A stretch of 64,000 nt of DNA, taken from positions 10,144,001-10,208,000 of the forward strand of contig OX387608.1 in NCBI GenBank assembly GCA_947568835.1. Reading direction: 5' to 3'. Made by a program: the position numbers and the translations under genes. Below, in pieces: positions 11,523 to 25,060 of this stretch. Positions within the stretch are counted from its first letter, which is position 1. Every line of letters starts with the position of its first letter. This stretch comes from Protonemura montana. Lineage: Eukaryota; Arthropoda; Insecta; Plecoptera; Nemouridae. The notes beneath the pieces were generated by a model, which searched no databases, had not been told where the DNA came from, and saw only the letters and a list, made by a program, of their open reading frames with translations.

Positions 11523-14228
11523 TTTATGTCATAGTATATGTTTTAAGAAAGAGGTAAATCTGGGCTGTAGTATCCATAGAATTTCAGCTGTTACAATTGC
11601 AGAGGTGTTCACCTTATCAATTTGATTTATTTCCTCTGAATTGCTTACCACGCTTCATGATTGGGAAAAGACTTATTAAAAATTGATATGTATATAATTG
11701 ATTTAATTCAAAATCCCTAGTAATGTGTGATGCGTTTGATCAACGCCCCGCGATTGGCTAGCCAATTTCAATGATAGTTGAAACAAAGAAACGGAATTGA
11801 CATTGACCGTTAGAATAACCAATGACAATTTAATGCAAAAAAAAAAAAACAATCGCCGTCTGAAATAAATACGAGTTACGCGCAGCGACTGAGAGTTAAA
11901 GCTAGCGAGAAAAACTTTGATGAAACAAACTCTTCTCATTCGCAATCCCCAGAAAACAAATCTCGATTTCGATTGGCAATAGCTCGTTATTCTGTTCGTT
12001 GGCAAGTCTGTCTCTCCTTTTCGCACCGGCAACAACTTGAATTGGGTTCTCTTTCTACCACTAGTCCCGTCGAGCTGTTATGTATTGCACCAAATCGGCC
12101 ATCACCAGAAGCGATTGGGCTTAAATTTAAATTATTTCCCTCCGAATCGAACGACGCCGCGAACTACATCAACTTCCCAAACCCCTTGCAAACATCACAA
12201 AATGCACAGACTATTGCATGTGCTGCGAAAAAAAACATCACGGCCTTTAAAACAGCGATTTCAAACCCCTCTGAATGTGCAGCTGATATGCCACCCTTAG
12301 CAATTCAAACTGGGTGCCGCATTATCTGCGAGTTGCTTATAAAGGGAATCTGAATGGCTTGATCGAGCTGTGCTATGCTTAGTATAATAGGCGTGATGTA
12401 GTGGAGTTTCGTTTTTTTTTTTTGTGATAGGGATTTTAGGAAGTAGGATGGTCCGGAGATCTTTGGAAAATGGAGAAATGTCAATTGAACGATGGCGTGG
12501 GTGACTGATAGATTTAGATTTTATACAGTTCTGGGTGCCAATTCGAGTACATTTCACTAAAACTTCTTATTCCGATATAAAAAATACCCAGCATTAACGT
12601 TAAGGTACCGTTTATCTCATTTGGACAATTCCCTAACATTTAAACCTTGCCATTCCCGGTGGTAAATTAGTGGCAATTTTGAATTGTCTGCCGTTACTGA
12701 AACCTTGGCCATCTCACGTTGTCTCTATAAAGTGTTTCTCAACTTTCCTTCGCTTATTTCACGTTATACGGGTTACGTTTTACGTTGCAAGCCCCGATTG
12801 ATTCACGATGTCAACTGTTTCGATACGTTTGGCAATTGTATTTGTGAACAGAGTTTAAAGCAAGCTGCTAAATATTATGAAAGACAGTTGGTGATCGACT
12901 ATTTGAAGTTTTTGGGTGGTTTTAGTGAAATATACCCGTGTTATCGTTGACTTTTCAAAAGCCAGATCACTACAGAAAAACACATAAAATAATAAGGGAA
13001 CATAAATTAAAGAAAAATCCTGTAAACATGGTTTTCACGGAAAGTTTCTTTTAAAGTTTTTAAAGTGTTTTGTAGTTTTGATGGCACCTTTTTAGCTTGG
13101 ACTGCAAATATACCAAAACAAAAACCAAAAAATGTCAATTATTTTCTATGAAATCACACCTTACAGTCTATGAACTTCGAAAACAAAACTTCAGTCGAAG
13201 ACAACATGGGCTCCGGCCAGATATTGAAAGTTATCCACCCTTTTATCGTCAACGCGAACAAAAAAAAAACTTTTGCTTTCACCTATTTTACATCGATGAC
13301 ACGAACGACGACATTTTGGCTGTGAACATTGGGGGGAGATCTCAGCAATTCCATCATATCTTCCCGTTTCATTCCAAAGATATATCTCTAAGCTCCTTCT
13401 TGCGGCTGAAACTATGAGCCTAGATGATCTTCCCATCTTCGTTCCCGGATCAATTCCCTATTTTATTTTTTTTTGTGAAAATCTCGAATTTCACTATCAC
13501 CCCGTTCTCCCCGTCGAATTCTTTCGGAATCCCACAACTAAACACCCCCCTTAGTCATCGCCAATTGTTCTCCCAAGTTCCTTGTTTCTGGATAACTGCC
13601 ATCATATCGATCTTAAAGCAGGAAACCATCGGGAGCAGGACTAACGGGCTAGGGGAGAGGGTTCGTAGCACCAAAGAACGCAAAGAATTGGAAAGATTGC
13701 CAAATAATTTAAATTTCTATTCGCCTGTTTAATTGAGCATACTTTCATATATCCATCAAAAAGAAAACCCATTTTGAAAAGAGTGATAATATTATTTTTC
13801 TCCTTCGCGCATCGCCCATGGATAAAACCACAGACAGTTATCGCGTGAGGAAACTCGCGTCTTTAAAATGCATTACTGTCATTATTTTCTTTGAGTATAT
13901 ACCATTTCTCGTCTAAGCATCTTCACATTTATGAGCAAGCAAGAATGTTTCTTGCAGCAATACAGCCAATTTTGGCTTCTTACTTACTGAAAGTAGCGTG
14001 TGCATGCAAAGGATTTATTCTTCTGAATTTCAAAACATTTTAGAGATGCAGAAATGCATTTTATAATTGCTTCTAAATGCTAAGAGGGGAAAAAGCTCGC
14101 AAAACCTCACCCAACTATGAATGACATTAATTCCCAAGGACATGAAAAATAATTTTCAAAGGAGAAAGAAATCAAGATGAAAAATGTATTTCATATTATC
14201 TTAATTCCTACGAGCTATAAATTAAGAC
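11523..14228. other. Intron stretch without recognised genes
   Basis: Several overlapping open frames of 80-126 codons occur here (for example 11973-12353 and 12037-12300 on the plus strand). None shows conserved motifs, and they overlap each other in different frames. No known repeat copy was recognised. Confidence 0.5.
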
Positions 14229-14633
14229 CGAGCGGTTCTCGAGAGATCATCGAAGTCACGCAACGCAATTGGGTCAGGTATCGGATGGGTGACCATCATA
14301 CACATGACCAGATCTGTTCGGGAGATAGATGCTGGGGGGATTGAAGTTAATACAGCAACTTCATTCACCTTGCTTGTCAACCTCTTGACAACAGGACTCC
14401 TGTTGTTCGCATTGTACCGTCCTTCGGAAGAGACATTAAGCTGGGGTCCTTTTGGTGCTCTTCGACAGGAGCAGTCTAAGTGCCGGCATCGTGTTACCAC
14501 TCCTCGCTTCTAGGCTAGGTTAGGTTCATCATTATCCTCATCATTATCCTCTCATTCACAAACGTCATTAGACTAGTGCCGCAGGGCCTGTTGTCAAAAC
14601 AGTACGTCGTAAAACACCACAAATCAAACAAAT
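14229..14633 (+). mobile_element. 5S-rRNA-headed SINE, near full length
   Basis: This plus-strand copy of about 405 bp starts with the 5S-like head (CGGTTCTCGAGAGATCATCG, then ATCGGATGGGTGACCATCAT), which corresponds to the internal promoter part of 5S rRNA (box A to box C). The family body follows (CAGATCTGTTCGGGAGATAG, CTCCTGTTGTTCGCATTGTA, CTTCTAGGCTAGGTTAGGTT). It ends with the GTCAAAACAGTACGTCGTAA tail and an ATCAAACAAATT-type end. It is inactive-looking (substitutions in the head) but structurally complete. Confidence 0.85.
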
Positions 14634-14639
14634 TAAAAG

Positions 14640-17076
14640 AATGCATAACAGAGTTCGCCCCAAAGGAAGAACCTTAAGAAAAATGTCAACAAAAAAAGTG
14701 AAGAAATCAAAATACGTCCAAAAATATAGTAACGGTGCTCATTACTACGATTTTAAGAAATCTCGGCTTCCATTTAAAATCGCGCAGACATCATTTGAGC
14801 ACCCCGCTGATCTCTGAAATCGTACCAATTTTCGGGCGTCGAGGGGCGACGTCGAATGCACGCGGCACCTGCAACTGAGGGGCAGCCGGGCCCAAAAAGT
14901 GTCATCCGTCGTTTATGAAGGGTCAAAACCTACTTAACAGAGAGGGTCCAAGGCAAGAGCGAACGTTTTACCAGGAATGACTCCCTAGATAAACACCCTT
15001 GTAGGGGGGTGAGAAGTTGTTTAATTTTGACTAGAAGACGAATGTTTTGGGAGTTCTCGACTGGGCACCAATTTTTTAGAGGTAATAAATGTTCCTAAAA
15101 ATAAATAAATTCTCCTCATTGCAGGCATTTGCAATTTAAAATACCGTTTCACCACTGCGAGTAGCTGTATTTTTTTCTCTCTGTTTTCAGCATTAAATGA
15201 CGCTTATTGATTAAGTTAATAATTGAAAACAGCGTCTTTGACAACTTAATTACGTTTGGTTTTTCTCAGGGGTTTCTTGGAAAATTCCTGCGGAAACTCT
15301 CTCGGAAAATCGAGAGCCCGCCCACAATACAAGTCGAAAGGGCAAAAGATATCTGGAATAATCTTTCCCTATTCTATGGAAACAAAATGTTTTCACACCG
15401 GAGCCGAACCCGAACGCGAGAAAATGCATTAGACTTTTTTAAGAAAGTAAACCAAAGGAATCGAAAAAAAAAGGGAAAAGGGGATGGAAAAAGCAAAGAA
15501 AAGAGAGGGACAGGGAGCGAAAAAACGGAGTCGGTCCAGGACCGTTGTCATGGCAATAACAATACTCGGTCCTTTGCTAAATGTAATATACTAATAGCGG
15601 GACACCCGTTCGTTAACGTTTCTCGTCCCCAACGAGTATGTGTTCGCAATCCACATTCGGTTCGCATTCGAACGGCTATAGCGGTTTCAATGAGTGAAAA
15701 AGAGAGAGAGATAGAAAGCGAGCTCGAGATAGATTCCTGTATATGCAGACTCTGAAATGTCTATTCGAGATATTCTGACTGGTTTCTAGTGGATGCGGGG
15801 AACCCCCGGGCAATTTAATAAGATTTCTACTCCCCCCCCCCCCTCTCCACGCCACACATCCATGCCCGCCCGGCGCCCCTGAGTCCCTTTCTTCCCAGTC
15901 GTCCCTCGCCGACCCCCCCCTCCCCTCTTACCCCCTGACTAAAATGGGAAAGGTGACAACCGAGGCGTGTACATCCCAAAAAATGGGGGGTGGGGGGAGG
16001 GCATATAGACCATTATCATTCAACTTGATGGTGTACGCATGTATTTATTGGGTATGGATGTGTGTAATTGAAGGGTTATAAGTTAGTGGGTTGCTGGGTG
16101 TTAAGTTTCTGTTACGGAACCCAAAATAGTACCCTTTGTTCAAATTAATAAAAAGTTCGGTCTGAGTTTCCATACCTAATACTCCAGCAAGTTTTTGCTA
16201 TATTATTTGGTTATCAATGCTTCTTAACAGTGTGCAAATTATATTGCACATAATTAAGATATATACATCTTCAAAGACACAATGCAATACGATAATATAG
16301 AGTAAAGAATATAATTACCAGTATAGTATTACCATTATACCACTTGTTATAAGCATAGAAATCGGGTTTGACTCATCAGCAAAAATCTAAAATTATTTTA
16401 AAATATGATCGAAGCAATTTCATCTTTTGACAGTTATTTCTGTTTTAAATCGAATCAGTATTTTATATTTGTCCTCGTTTTGATCTTCAAAGGTGAGTGT
16501 CTTTGTTCGAATGTCAGCCGTATCCATGCATAACGCAAAATGCAGAATGGTGCACACACACTCACACACGTCAAAGTGCACGTCAAATGCAGTCGCGACG
16601 GCCATGCGGAAACCGTTGGGAAACGAAAACGGAGCTTTTACGAATTCAAATCAAACCGTGGATACATCCGAGCCGACGTCACCGACAAATAATTGCATAT
16701 CCGATCTTGCTTGCTCGGCAACGGAAATCGAATCAAAGTGAGACGGATTGGATCTCGCGACTTTATATTCCGTTGCATCTAATGTTTTAGTTCGATTTGA
16801 AAGGGAAATTAAATTATGGGATGCCATGTCGGTAGATGCAGTGAGCACTTATTTTCTGTATATGGTTCCGTTTTGGTGCTTTCTATGTTTTAAACCTTGT
16901 TATGTAAGCGAACCTAGGGGAAGATAAGGGATAAATTTAAGACAGGTGCAATTCGAAAAAAAAAATAGGATACCTGAACTAGCGTGATTTTTAGAGGTTA
17001 TGATCCAGCCAGGATGTAAATTTGCTGCTTTTCCACTCAAATTCTTATCAATAAATCGTAAAAGCTTATATTGGTT
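14640..17076. other. Intron stretch, purine/pyrimidine-skewed
   Basis: This stretch includes the longest open frame of the window (15207-15755, plus), which begins with TTG, is Lys/Arg/Glu-rich and lies in purine-rich sequence, so I do not call it a gene. A C-rich block at 15830-15960 includes a run of 12 C (15832-15843). Nothing else was recognised. Confidence 0.5.
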
Positions 17077-17135
17077 GTCTATCCAGTACCTGACTCAGCG
17101 CAATGTTGCTTAACTTTGGCGACTTCACGAAAACA
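17077..17135 (-). mobile_element. 5S-like SINE head fragment
   Basis: This is the inverted 5S-like head only: the complement of GTTAAGCAACATTGCGCTGA followed by GTCAGGTACTGGATAGAC. No body or tail follows. It is either a truncated SINE or an independent 5S-derived fragment. Confidence 0.6.
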
Positions 17136-20100
17136 TCCCCAACTCAACTCAAAAAAGCTTTGGTAGAGATGGATTGATTTTTTGCTACAGCACACCTATG
17201 CATAGAGATAAAAAGAAATAATAGAGAAACTTACAAAAATGCATAATAGAAAAGAGAAAAAACCGTATAAAATAAAAGTCAAGTTAAATTATTATGCAGA
17301 TTTCAAAATTTCGCTGTCAAGTTAACTATCTTTTAAGTTTATGTGAAACTTGAGCGAAGAAGCAAAATGAGAGATAAAACGTAGGAGAACGAGAATATTT
17401 TCTTTTAGATAGAAAGAGAGCGACAGCGACATGCAGAAGCGCCGGGCAAAGCCGGCTGGCAAATGCGAGAAAAAGAAAAAGATGTGTGGAAGAAACTGAA
17501 GAATAGTAATTCGTTTTGACACAGGAACAGGGTGAAGACAAATGAAAGAATTCGAGGGTGGGCTCTGGCCTCTGTGAGTGTGTGCGTGGGGTGGGGGGGA
17601 GGTGAGTCCCCATCTCTGTATAAGGGGTGAGATATGTCCGAAATGGCCAAGACTCAAGCATGTGAAAAGATACTGTGGCGTGAGAACGGGGAGTTTTTTT
17701 ATGTATAGGTGCTTAATAAATTAACATAACTACCACAGACCTAGTTGCGAATTACTGGATTTGCAATTGATAATTGACCAACGGATAATTGATGATACAT
17801 TGATATGGTACTGACCGCAGATTCTGAGATAGTAGGTCTCTGGTCAGGAATACTAGCGATATGTTTGTCAGATACATTTAACAGCGTATAGATCCACAAA
17901 GCAGAGTTAAGTGAAACCTCCAGAGATAAGAGACGGTCAGCTAATTACATACGGTTTTTCTAGGTTTTTAACATGATGGTAACAACTCTACCCCCAGCAG
18001 GGTGGAATTAAAGCTTAAACTCTGCTCTGTGATTCGAGGGGTATAAATTATATTAGATTAAAAATACAATTATAAATGTAAAAGTAGCTATATTGGTCTT
18101 ATACGTTTCAAACTAACTGCTGGTTCTTGATCCACATTGGGCAATCAAACTTTTTCAAAGTAAGTATCGCAAAAATAACATTATCAACATAGCAAAAATG
18201 AGTCCCAGATCACGCCAATGAGTCTTTAGCAGATCGTGAAACTGAGAATAAACAGATATGTGCTGATAGTCATAAATTGCAGCAAACAGTAACACTGCTT
18301 CACTATTCGAGTGGTCAGCGAATTTAACCATTTTAACACTATTGACGAATTTTAGCGAATTTAACCATTTTTTAACTCGGTATTGTTGTGCTGGTTTCAA
18401 GAATTGGTGGCGATTACCAATCACATGCAGTGCAAATAAAATGTCTATGTGAGTTAAAACTTCAACACTAAAATAACTAGCTAAGCTCGGATTTTATAGT
18501 GAATTTACCATGAATTTACGTTCATTGGGCAGTGGCACCATTGTTAACGACACCCTCACGCCACTGTTTAGTGACTATATAGTGAGAGAGCGTGGGCAGG
18601 GGCCACTTCGTCGCGATAACGGTGGCCGAAATGTAACCGATCAAGCGATGAGAATTCTATGAATATGGATATCTACGCGTCGTTCAACTGAAAAAACGTC
18701 GTGAAAATATAGAAAAATTATATGTTGTTTTCTCATATTTTTTTCTTGTGTGTGTGTGTGTTATTTTTCCATCCGCAACGCGCCCGACCCCCACGAACAA
18801 GATTCATGAGAGGAAAGTTCAAGTTATTATAAAAGTTTTCCGGCGATTTTTGAGTTATGAGAATGGACGCCATGTGATAGTGGAAATGGAAGTGGGAAAA
18901 TGAGTCATAGGCCGCAAGGAAAATCAATCGCAACGCATCTCTAATTACCGGCATGCGCGTCTAAACTTGTACTCTATCGAATTGAATGAATAATTTACAA
19001 TCAACTGATTTGCGAAATTTCTTATTAGATTGGTATACCATATACCTTGATCGATCTTTAACAAGCCGCCGCAATCATAATCACGCTCTCTCGTGTTAAT
19101 TTCAACATAAATTGGCGGCCATTCCCCGCGTATCAAAGTGACACCTTCAATAAGCAATGAGTCGGAAATGCAATTTAATCCATCCCCATTTTATGTACAT
19201 ACCATGTTGTCCAATAAATAATTGATCGTAATTCAATCAACCAAAGTGGTAAAATCGAAATGAATGATAAATGCATTATTCAATGAAACATCTGCTGTTT
19301 TACAAGCGTACCTACATAAAAGCTTAGGTGTATACGGTCGATTAAATCAACTCGTGAGAGTGAAGTGTTAATCTCTCGATAATCAGCCAATTGATCAGAT
19401 ATGGATAAAAATATATTTGACACCTGGGCTGGATTTGTCAATGACATCGGTTCTATTTATTAACCAAGGTTTTCTGATTCATAACAGTCTCGTTACGCCA
19501 TGGGTCGCAATCCGATTTTTTGAAAAGGGATTAATCGATTGAAATAGAATAGCTTAATTTTGTTAACGTGGGGAGTCCTTTTTATAAGACATTTTATGAC
19601 GTGGATGAGAAGCTTAAATCAGAGAAGTGAAGTATTTAGTGCAATTAACGCAAATCGCCAATTAAGCCTTGGTAACGACTTGCCATTTGCCAAGGTACAA
19701 ACGATCTTTCAAATTATTTCCTTGATTCCCTTATTTGAAGTGCCGTCCGCGCTCTCGCGTTCCCTCTTCCCCCCTTTCCACTCGCCCCCACTCTCACCAA
19801 TTCGCAATCCCTCCGGAGCGCCCGAGTCCAATTCCTGCTTGGCATACAGCATTTATGTCAACTCTATAATATTGATCTACACTCTGGAAAGGTACAACGA
19901 GTTTTCTGGAAGACAGACGAAGAAAGCAGAAGCAAGAATGAGGAATAGAGCAAGACAGAAAACTTCTCGACTGAGATCGTTAGCATGTTAGACGGTGTGG
20001 GTAAATACAGACGAAAGAGAATCATTATATCTTTAGGTAGAACAGTTAGAACAGTTAGAATCATTAACTAAGAAACGGGTAAGAATTGTTTATAAGCGAT

Positions 20101-22901
20101 TATGTTGTGGAAATAATAATGGCTTATTAAATTTTTAAACTTGCTATACAAGCGGAAAAAAAAACGAAAACAGTAATTACATCTCATTAAATTCTTCCCA
20201 CGCTAATAATAATATAAACACTTGATGCAATTATACTTCCTAGGATTGATTAATTCATGAAATTACTAATTTCGATACGTGCCGTGATTGAAATGAGATA
20301 ATTGAAGCAATAAATAATTCCGAGATCCTTTATGAGGGTGTGCTGCAATTATGAAATTGCAAGGCGCATAGCTGCGTTCTTTGCGGATAGAGTCAAGCTT
20401 TTCGTAATCTACCAATAGCGTGACGTTAGACGTTTGGTCGGTGTGATCTGACTGTGCCTCGGGAAACTCCGTTTTCCGCTTTTCCGAGAGCGTGTCGTGC
20501 ATCGGACGCACATGTGGGGATTTTCCGGAGGTGTAAAGATGATTTTCACTCGTGATTTATAGCATTTTTATGAGTTATTGCCATAACGTAACATTTCGAT
20601 GAGCAGAAATTCATAAATAATGACTCGATTTATTTACATTTGTTCATTTTGATGAGATGTAAATGAGGAAAATTGTTATACTGAAGGCTCAAAAACGCTA
20701 TCAACATGTAAACTACATGTAGTGTTAAAAAAAAAGAAATTCAAAGAAAAGTAAAACGTAGAAATTTAAGAAAAGTAAAGAGTAGAAAGTTTAGAAAAAA
20801 ATATCGATAGGAAATAGAATAACAAAATTTTACTGTTGCATCCAAACCAGAAATTTTTGTTTTATCCCGGTGTTTTTAAACAAATGCGACCCAGAAACCA
20901 TGACCTTCAAACGAAACCACAAAACTTGAGAAATATCAAAATTATAAACTCAGGCGAAAACCAAAAAAGGTTTCGAGGAAAATCGTTACCGAGTTTTTCT
21001 GTGAAATAGTAATTTTCCAAAGAAACAAATAATTTGTGCACCCTTTCCTAGCCTATTGTAATCAAAGCGTCAATCCCAGTCAAGTGACTTTTAATTGATT
21101 ATAATCATGATTAAATACGAATTAAACCTTTCAAAATCCATAAAGAACAATTTTTAACACCCTAAACAGGAAACTTTTAAGAAAACAGCGAGATGCCTAA
21201 CCAATTACACATTTTTTACTATTTTTTTTTTTTTAAATAGACGCAGTCACGCATTTGAAATCACTTTTGCTCAGCGAATACAAATTATAGAACAATTATC
21301 GGGCATCATTCTTGATCCCATCCCCGTATAATACCGTGAGCAATAATCTAAGATTATCAACTTATACATCACCATCGAAACACACGGCATATTCACTCAC
21401 TTATTATTTCCGTCCACAGATAATTGGTCACTTCAACATCCCCGCAATGCGTGTGTATTTACATGCAATTTTGGGTGGTCATCGGAATGTTTCTCATTCG
21501 TGCAACCTGAGAAAAGAATGTGCCACGACGATGTCTCTTTTTTTTTTACTTTGAATTGAGTGTTATCGGTAAATTATGGCATTCGTTCACGACAGCCAAA
21601 TATTCATCTGACTTATTTACTTCCAAGTCAAAAATTCCAATAAAAAAAAAATCATTCCGCGTGCGAATTATCTGCTTCAAATCATCTGTACCTACTGACT
21701 ATTCAGGAAAATAACAAGAAAAAAACGAAATAGACTTCTAATAACATTCACCCATAAGAGCTAATATTCAAAATGTATCGAATATTTTTTTATATTTCTT
21801 ACTATTCTGAATTGACAGTCTACCTGACAACACAAAAATTGCTCGATCATATTTGTATGTAAAATTGAAATGCATCCACATCCTACTAAAGCATAGAAAT
21901 CCCCAAAATGACATCCATGAAAGTGCAATTATGTGCAGTCCGAAATGCACCGAAGGCTGCCCATGATGGTCTATACCCAATGTCGTGGAATAATTAGTAG
22001 CTATCATTATTTTATTATTGCTTCTATTACGATTCCGGTCTGTCCCTCTCTTACAGAGATATGAGCTGTAGGTTCACGAATGCGCCTCAAGGATATACAT
22101 GCTCCAGACATTCTAAAGAATCTTTAAATTGATTACATAATTAGCACGTTGCTGACTTGATAATCATGTGAAACAATCCTTACATACCTTACATACACCT
22201 CAGTGTACATCAAGTAATTTGGCAAAAAAACTTTGTGTATTCTTAGAAGGAAATTAAGATTCTAGTTTGTTACATTTTCACGGCAGATACGTGCATATCG
22301 ACACATTGACTTACTTATTTTGTTAAATGTATGATAATCGATTCGGTGAAGGTAAGCCGACAAGGAAACAGTGTTCGAGGTCAAGGAGTGGAGAAAGGGT
22401 GAAGGTGAGATTGCATCATTAATAAAAGTGAGGTTAGTGGAACCATTCATATCACAAATGAATATTTATCATTTGATACACTTTGGTTATGAAATTATGA
22501 TCTCATATCATAAATAAAATTTAAAATTTACTTTAGATTCGTAGCAACTCGTAAATGTTATATGGTGTGCATATGGTCAATCAATTAAAATGACAAATCA
22601 ATCATATCTCCAAGATGTTTGGGTATAGAGATAGAACACGTGATCTTATCCTACGTTAAAAACAAAAATAAAAAAATCCATGAAAAAAAACCTTTTAGTA
22701 TCCAGACAAACGCTGCATAACCCTGGATTGGTCAAGCCTATACCATCAAACAATTAAAACCTACCCCTAGTATGACCTGACCAAAGCAAGTCTCAATTCC
22801 ACCCCATCTCATCCGAAACTCATCGTGACGTGTCAGTCGTTATCATTACCCCTGTCGGGCATCACGTAATTGACCCCGGGTCAGAGCAGCACTGGAGCCA
22901 A
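17136..22901. other. Intron stretch without recognised genes
   Basis: Purine-rich sequence at 17340-17660 makes three overlapping minus-strand open frames, which is a composition artefact. A TG tract lies at 18747-18761. Short duplications include AGCGAATTTAACCATTTT (18317 and 18354), an AACAGTTAGA repeat near 20040 and an AAGAAAAGTAAA repeat near 20745-20800. No dispersed family copy or credible exon was seen. Confidence 0.5.
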
Positions 22902-22919
22902 GGGGGGGGGGGGGGGGGG
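22902..22919. repeat. Homopolymer of 18 G
   Basis: An unbroken G18 run sits in a purine-rich GC patch (22860-23040). It could form a G-quadruplex on the plus strand and is also prone to sequencing-length error. Open frames crossing it are unreliable. Confidence 0.85.
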
Positions 22920-23637
22920 TGGCAGAGTAGAGAGAAAGTCATAAGGGGTTGCGGGCGGGTGGTTCATAAGAGGAGGTGGCTATTTCACGACGTCACTGCT
23001 CTAAGACGAGGCTCCGCCTCTCTTCTCGCCTTCTAGCATCCCCTTCATCAAGGGGTAGTTAACCCTCTCATCCCAACAAACTGGGCCACTGCAATGTTAA
23101 TACAATTGCTCGTGGCCCCTTTGCAGTTTGATTAACGCGCTCAGCGGGACGCCATTTTGTGATGCGCAGCGTGTACTAAATGAAGGCAACTGAATAGGAC
23201 TTAATGAATGCGTTGTTTACATAGATGGCATTATATCTGGATTGAAATACATGAGAATTGTGAATTGCGTCTCAAAACTAAAAAACAATGTTTGCCTTTC
23301 AATCAAGAAAACTAATCAAAAGTACTAGGAAATGCGAAAAAGCTAGATTTTCTTGTTTCTAGCATCTTTATAATATAACCTCTTCATAATATAACATAAT
23401 TCTGCATCCCGTGTCGCTACAAAAAATCTATACATTGTTTTTAACCAGAAAACACCGCTTATCTCCAACTGCGGGGTCGCACGGCATGCGTCGGAGAGTT
23501 GCAAAAATATGCACCGCAGGGGCCGACCGAGCGACGAAGTCCTAATCGCCAAGGTCGCTTGGCCTTCCGTCTACCGGCAAGAGGCCGTGGATTACGATTT
23601 CATGCGCCACACGGGGCTCCATTCTTGGTAAAGAAGT

Positions 23638-23857
23638 GCCCAGTTCTGTTCGGGAGGTTTGGGGGATGGAAGAAAGTCCAGCAACTTCATTCACCTCGCT
23701 TATCAGCCTCTTGACTGCATGGATTTTTAGGGAAATCCTGTTGTTCGAGTTTTACCGTCTATTGGAAGGGACGTATAACGCCAGTGCTACAGGGCCCGCT
23801 GCCAAAACAGTGAGTCGTTTGGCCCTACTTATCATTAAGTAAATCAATCAATTAGAG
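23638..23857 (+). mobile_element. 5S-headed SINE, head missing and internally deleted
   Basis: The body starts at CCCAGTTCTGTTCGGGAGG, continues CAGCAACTTCATTCACCTCG and ATCCTGTTGTTCGAGTT, then jumps to the 3' end (GCTACAGGGCCCGCTGCCAA, AACAGTGAGTCGTTTGGCCC) and an AATCAATCAATT tail. The promoter-bearing 5S head is absent and about 120 bp of the body is deleted. Confidence 0.78.
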
Positions 23858-24874
23858 AGTTTAGACACAATTGAATAATTTTTAACTTCAGTTCAATCAA
23901 TTATGCGCCTAACTGCCTTAACTAGATGAATATTAAGATTATTTGCAAAAGCATACTACTGATCTAGTTCACTGCGATTGCTGTTTTTTATTTCTGACCA
24001 TTTCCGTCCAGGAACCACTTTCGGGACGCGCATTTAAATGCAGCACAAGTACTATCGAGCTCGACAACAAAAGCAATTCGAACAAATCAATGAAAACCCT
24101 CCCCATGCCAGCCTTTCCATATTACCTATACCTTTTAAACAGACAAATAAATCATCTTAATTTATTGCTCATCTAAGAAACAGTATAAAACTGCGTTTCT
24201 TTCTTCGATCCCCGTTTAGCAAGAGCAGGACCCGATGAGCAAGTCGAGCCAGCTCCGTTCGCTTGTCTCTTGAATTAGTTCGACGTCGCGACCACCAGGC
24301 AAGTTGATTGATTACTAATTGATTTACAATGACATATTTTAATTCCAGCTGCGCATATAAAACTGAGTGCGTCGCGCTCGATGGTCAATCGTATCAGTCA
24401 TATTATCATAACTTATCATAATCGACTGAGTCTAATAAGTCGTTACAGATGACCTGGAAGCCAATATTGATTGACCCGAGTCCGTTATTTATCATTTGGG
24501 GACACATGAAAGAAACGTTTAATTGACGCAATAAATTACTTTAAAAAAATTTAAAAAATTTCGATTTCCCTTTCTAAGGTTTGATTATCGAATCATCTAT
24601 GAATACTGCTAAAGAGCCTTGCACGACGTCTTTCAAAGGTCTGATTTATGTCAGCAAAAAAAAAACATTTGGAATTGATTCTTATAATTGACAACCACAT
24701 ATTTCTTCGCGAGTTTGGAAGAATCATTAATGAGCGACGAACAAAAACAAAGAAGTCAACCAATTTAGGTCGTTATAACCATGCTATCGTACCGAATTAA
24801 ACCTGAATATTTAGCGAACATTGTCGGCAAGAAAACTCCTTAAACCTCCTGAGCTAAAACATTGCGTTCAACGG

Positions 24875-25060
24875 TTATAATTTCCATTTCTTTGTTGGTT
24901 CATCTTGGGTCTTGGACCACGCAGTCTTATGGCCGGTTATTGGATGAGACTTGGTGCTCCTTTGCATGACATATGAAGCTGTCACAGCAACGTAGACAAG
25001 TGGTAAGACAACAGAGGCTCTAGACAGCATCACAGGAGTGAAACTTTCGGTACCTGACAA
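24875..25060 (-). other. Possible short exon or decayed coding fragment
   Basis: This minus-strand frame contains an ATG-led stretch with a hydrophobic segment (VMLSRASVVLPLVYVAVTAS) followed by a polar tail ending TKKWKL and a stop. Just upstream, the sequence CTTGTCAG resembles a weak splice acceptor. It looks more protein-like than its surroundings, but I recognise no family, see no polyadenylation signal that settles it, and cannot exclude chance. Confidence 0.2.

Noticed and set aside
14229..14633. 5S rRNA gene candidates at the 5S-like segments
   Set aside because: Only the internal promoter portion of 5S rRNA is present, attached to a repeated non-5S body and tail, so these are SINEs and not 5S genes.
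15207..15755. Longest open frame in the window (182 codons, plus strand), preceded by a textbook-looking acceptor tract ending TTTTCAG near 15190
   Set aside because: It starts with TTG, is dominated by Lys/Arg/Glu from purine-rich sequence and has no domain. The bases right after the acceptor-like site meet stops in all three frames before the frame opens.
17322..17661. Three overlapping minus-strand frames of 81-111 codons
   Set aside because: They overlap in different frames over a purine-skewed tract with few stops and have no recognisable protein features.
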